This document shows positions 5,887 through 7,734 of a DNA stretch of 7,734 nt, in pieces. A program made the translations under genes and the position numbers. Origin of the DNA: Acidimicrobiia bacterium (GTDB taxonomy: Bacteria > Actinomycetota > Acidimicrobiia > Spongiisociales > UBA5794); the NCBI GenBank assembly GCA_013001485.1, contig JABDMN010000153.1, positions 1 through 7,734 on the forward strand, in the 5' to 3' direction. The number at the start of each line of letters is the position of its first letter. Position 1 is the first letter of the stretch. The notes beneath the pieces are model-generated. The model ran no database searches, had not been told where the DNA came from, and worked only from the letters and a program-made list of their open reading frames with translations.

Positions 5887-7047
5887 ATGACAGATGTCAA
5901 GGCCCTCGTCGACCAGTTGTTGAGCGACAACGACCCCACCGACCGCGAGGCCTTCATGGGCGCCCAGTGGGACATGGGGCTGGCGTGGGTCCATTTCCCG
6001 CAAGGCAAGGGCGGCCTCGGCCTGGCACCCAGAGTCCAGCACGACATCGACGCCGCACTCGATGCAGCGAACGCGCCCCTCCCCCGGTTCGTAGACGTCA
6101 TCGGCCACGGGATGGGGGCGCCGACCCTCCTGGAGTACGGGACTCCAGAGCAACACGCCCGATACCTCAAGCCACTGTTCACAGGTGAGGAGATCTGGAG
6201 CCAGCTGTTCTCAGAACCTGGTGCCGGATCGGATGTCGCCGGTCTGGCAACACGCGCCATCAAAGATGGCGACGAGTGGGTGGTGTCTGGTCAGAAGGTC
6301 TGGACAACGGTCGCCCACCTCTCCAAGTGGGGAATGATGGTGGCGCGCACCGACCCCGACGTTCCCAAGCACCAGGGCATGACCTACTTCCTCATGGACA
6401 TGGAGGCCGACGGGGTCGACATCCGACCGATCCGTCAGATCACCGGCGAGGCTGAGTTCAACGAGGTCTACATGACCGACGTTCGCATCCCGGATGCGAA
6501 CCGCATCGGAGGCATTGGGGAAGGGTGGCGGGTCGCCCTCACCACCTTGATGAACGAGCGGGTGGCAATCGGCGGCACCGTCGGGCCCCGCGGATCCGGT
6601 GCCATCTCCGACCTCCTCAACGTCTACGGCGACAAGGGAGAAGGCGGCTCTGGAAGAGACCGGGTCATGAAGCTGTGGACCGAAGCCGAGGCAGCACGGC
6701 TTACGAACCTGCGTGCTGCGCACAATCGCGACGCTGGCACGCCGGGACCCGAAGGCTCCACCGCCAAGCTCCATTACGCCGAGCTCAACAAGCGGATCTA
6801 CGAGCTGGCCACCGAGCTCCTCGGCGCCGAAGGCATGCTCTACGACACCTACGAGTTCATCCAGCCCGAGACGCCGGACGACATCCGTGAGGACATCAGA
6901 CGTCGGTTCCTGAGAACTCGCGCCAACTCGATCGAGGGCGGTACGTCCGAGATCATGAAGAACATCATCGGCGAGCGGGTGCTGGGCCTCCCCGGTGAGC
7001 CCCGAGTCGACAAAGACCTTCCCTGGACCCAGGTCCCCCGCAGCTGA
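5887..7047 (+). CDS. Acyl-CoA dehydrogenase, FadE type
   Basis: FAD-dependent alpha,beta-desaturation of an acyl-CoA thioester, passing electrons to ETF; cytosolic. The 386 residues cover the helical N-domain (to about 100), the beta middle domain with LFSEPGAGSDVA (107-118) and WVVSGQKVWTT (131-141) for FAD and substrate, and the helical C-domain ending in EGGTSEIMKNIIGERVLGLPGEPRVDKDLPW (350-380), a tail typical of mycobacterial-style FadE proteins. The residue aligned with the medium-chain enzyme's catalytic Glu (before GT) is Gly; the base is more likely Glu224 in MNERVAIGG, as in the isovaleryl-CoA and long-chain enzymes, with Glu350 the alternative. The actual substrate (fatty acid, branched acid or sterol side chain) cannot be told. 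It stands alone, divergent from argC and convergent with cca, so the neighbours give no hint of pathway. Confidence 0.93.
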   Translation: MTDVKALVDQLLSDNDPTDREAFMGAQWDMGLAWVHFPQGKGGLGLAPRVQHDIDAALDAANAPLPRFVDVIGHGMGAPTLLEYGTPEQHARYLKPLFTGEEIWSQLFSEPGAGSDVAGLATRAIKDGDEWVVSGQKVWTTVAHLSKWGMMVARTDPDVPKHQGMTYFLMDMEADGVDIRPIRQITGEAEFNEVYMTDVRIPDANRIGGIGEGWRVALTTLMNERVAIGGTVGPRGSGAISDLLNVYGDKGEGGSGRDRVMKLWTEAEAARLTNLRAAHNRDAGTPGPEGSTAKLHYAELNKRIYELATELLGAEGMLYDTYEFIQPETPDDIREDIRRRFLRTRANSIEGGTSEIMKNIIGERVLGLPGEPRVDKDLPWTQVPRS

Positions 7048-7051
7048 CCCC

Positions 7052-7078
7052 GGCCGTCGCGCTACTGACGCGACGCCC
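7052..7078. terminator. Hairpin at the convergent end of the dehydrogenase and cca genes
   Basis: CGTCGCG (7055-7061) pairs perfectly with CGCGACG (7069-7075) around a 7-base loop; beyond one C-C mismatch, GG (7052-7053) pairs with CC (7077-7078). It begins 4 bases after the dehydrogenase stop (7045-7047), and the cca stop (7062-7064 on the minus strand) lies in the loop. No T-run follows, so a terminator role on either strand is likely but not proven. Confidence 0.45.
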
Positions 7079-7734
7079 ACCACTCATCGAGGAGCGTGAG
7101 AGCCTCGGCCTCTTCATACGGACCGTGATCGAGGCGGTGCTCGAGCAACATGTCCATCGCCTCGCCGATGACACGGCCTGGCTCCAGACCGAGATGCTTC
7201 ATAACACTGTTGCCGTCGATCGGAGGCCGGATCGCATCGAGTTCCTCCTTGGCCGCCAGTTCCTCGATCCGTTGCTCCATCTCATCGATCCGACGTGAGA
7301 TCGACCGAGCCCGCTTCTCGTTGCGCGTCGTGACGTCGCAGCGAACGAGCTCGTTGAGGTCCTCGAGCAGCGGGCCTGCATCTCGCACATACCGGCGCAC
7401 TGCCCGGTCGGTCCACCCCATCTTGAAGGTGTGGGGTCGCATGTGAAGGAACACCAGTTGAGAGACGTCCCGGATGTCGTCTTTGGGGAACCGCAACTCG
7501 CGCATGCGGGCGCGGGTCATGCGAGCACCGACGACCTCGTGGTGATGGAACGTGACTCCCTTGCCACTGATGTCGCGTGTCTCGGGTTTGCCGACGTCGT
7601 GGAACAGCGCCGCCAGCCGGAGCACCCGCCGCGGTGAGGGCTTGGCGACCACGGCTATGGTGTGGGCAAGGACGTCCTTGTGCCGGTGCATCGGGTCCTG
7701 CTCCATGGCAAGGGCAGGCACCTCGGGAAGGAAC
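7062..7734 (-). CDS. cca: CCA tRNA nucleotidyltransferase, C-terminal HD part (5' end outside the window)
   Basis: Adds or repairs the 3' CCA of tRNA. The frame is open to the right edge; 223 residues are visible, beginning FLPEVPALAMEQD, which continues family sequence upstream of the internal GTG 7721 and ATG 7706, so these are not the true start. The HD phosphohydrolase domain shows HRHKDVLAHT (His24 of the visible part), LFHDVGKP (His45-Asp46) and FHHHEVVGA (62-70), then RFPKD, the WTDRAVRRYVRD segment, CDVTTRN (132-138), a charged helix (about 140-165), and the C-terminal IDGNSVMKHLGLEPG (172-186). The nucleotidyltransferase domain with its Asp pair must lie beyond the edge. Other actinobacterial CCA enzymes have this layout. 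An isolated HD-domain protein or a poly(A) polymerase is less likely given the tail. It ends 14 bases from the dehydrogenase stop. Confidence 0.92.
   Translation of the reverse strand, partial: FLPEVPALAMEQDPMHRHKDVLAHTIAVVAKPSPRRVLRLAALFHDVGKPETRDISGKGVTFHHHEVVGARMTRARMRELRFPKDDIRDVSQLVFLHMRPHTFKMGWTDRAVRRYVRDAGPLLEDLNELVRCDVTTRNEKRARSISRRIDEMEQRIEELAAKEELDAIRPPIDGNSVMKHLGLEPGRVIGEAMDMLLEHRLDHGPYEEAEALTLLDEWWASRQ

Noticed and set aside
5784..6263. Long N-terminal extension of argC
   Set aside because: It overlaps the divergent dehydrogenase gene, crosses the AT-rich promoter block, and adds about 160 residues foreign to the family; the Rossmann motif begins right after 5777.
6211..7083. 290-residue open frame on the minus strand opposite the acyl-CoA dehydrogenase
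   Set aside because: The plus-strand frame is a certain enzyme; the antisense product shows no domain and is a codon-bias shadow.
1..7734. tRNA, rRNA, CRISPR, insertion sequence or phage signals
   Set aside because: No cloverleaf, rRNA-like segment, regularly spaced repeats, transposase, integrase or terminal inverted repeats were seen on either strand.

Overview
The window is gene-dense, high-GC bacterial chromosome with ordinary core metabolism and no sign of a mobile element, CRISPR array or RNA gene. High GC, a conserved TPR-like hypothetical of the kind common in Gram-positives, an ACAD of mycobacterial FadE style and an HD-domain CCA-adding enzyme of actinobacterial style together suggest an uncultured or deep-branching actinobacterium, perhaps of the Acidimicrobiia type. 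This assignment is an inference from protein style, not from a marker gene.

Layout, left to right. (1) Positions 2-112 (+) hold the last 36 residues of a gene entering from the left edge. (2) A TPR-like conserved hypothetical (116-586, -) converges on it, with 3 bases between the two stop codons. (3) After an 80-base divergent spacer comes a small three-cysteine ORF (667-843, +). (4) On the minus strand there is one compact arginine operon, transcribed argC > argB > argR > argG > argH (5783 down to 847). (5) The argC side of a roughly 100-base divergent intergenic region carries a promoter overlapped by a perfect TGCATA-A-TATGCA palindrome, a good candidate ARG box. The other side carries a Shine-Dalgarno and a possible -10 for an acyl-CoA dehydrogenase (5887-7047, +). 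(6) The dehydrogenase converges on the 3' part of a CCA tRNA nucleotidyltransferase (7062 to the right edge, -).

The five arg genes work in one pathway. ArgB phosphorylates N-acetylglutamate, ArgC reduces the acyl phosphate, ArgG joins citrulline to aspartate, and ArgH splits argininosuccinate into arginine and fumarate. ArgR is the arginine-sensing repressor that probably binds in front of argC. The cluster lacks argJ (or argA/argE), argD and argF, so acetylation/deacetylation, transamination and carbamoylation must be encoded elsewhere. All four junctions in the operon are 4-base stop/start overlaps (ATGA three times, GTGA once), implying tight translational coupling. argG and argH have strong Shine-Dalgarno sequences inside the preceding gene, whereas argR has a GTG start and no visible one.

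I found no clear new system. The best leads are the operon architecture (missing J/D/F, four coupled overlaps, weakly initiated repressor), the ARG box over a near-leaderless argC promoter, the non-mycobacterial subtype of ArgG, and the small Cys-rich ORF between argH and the TPR-like gene.
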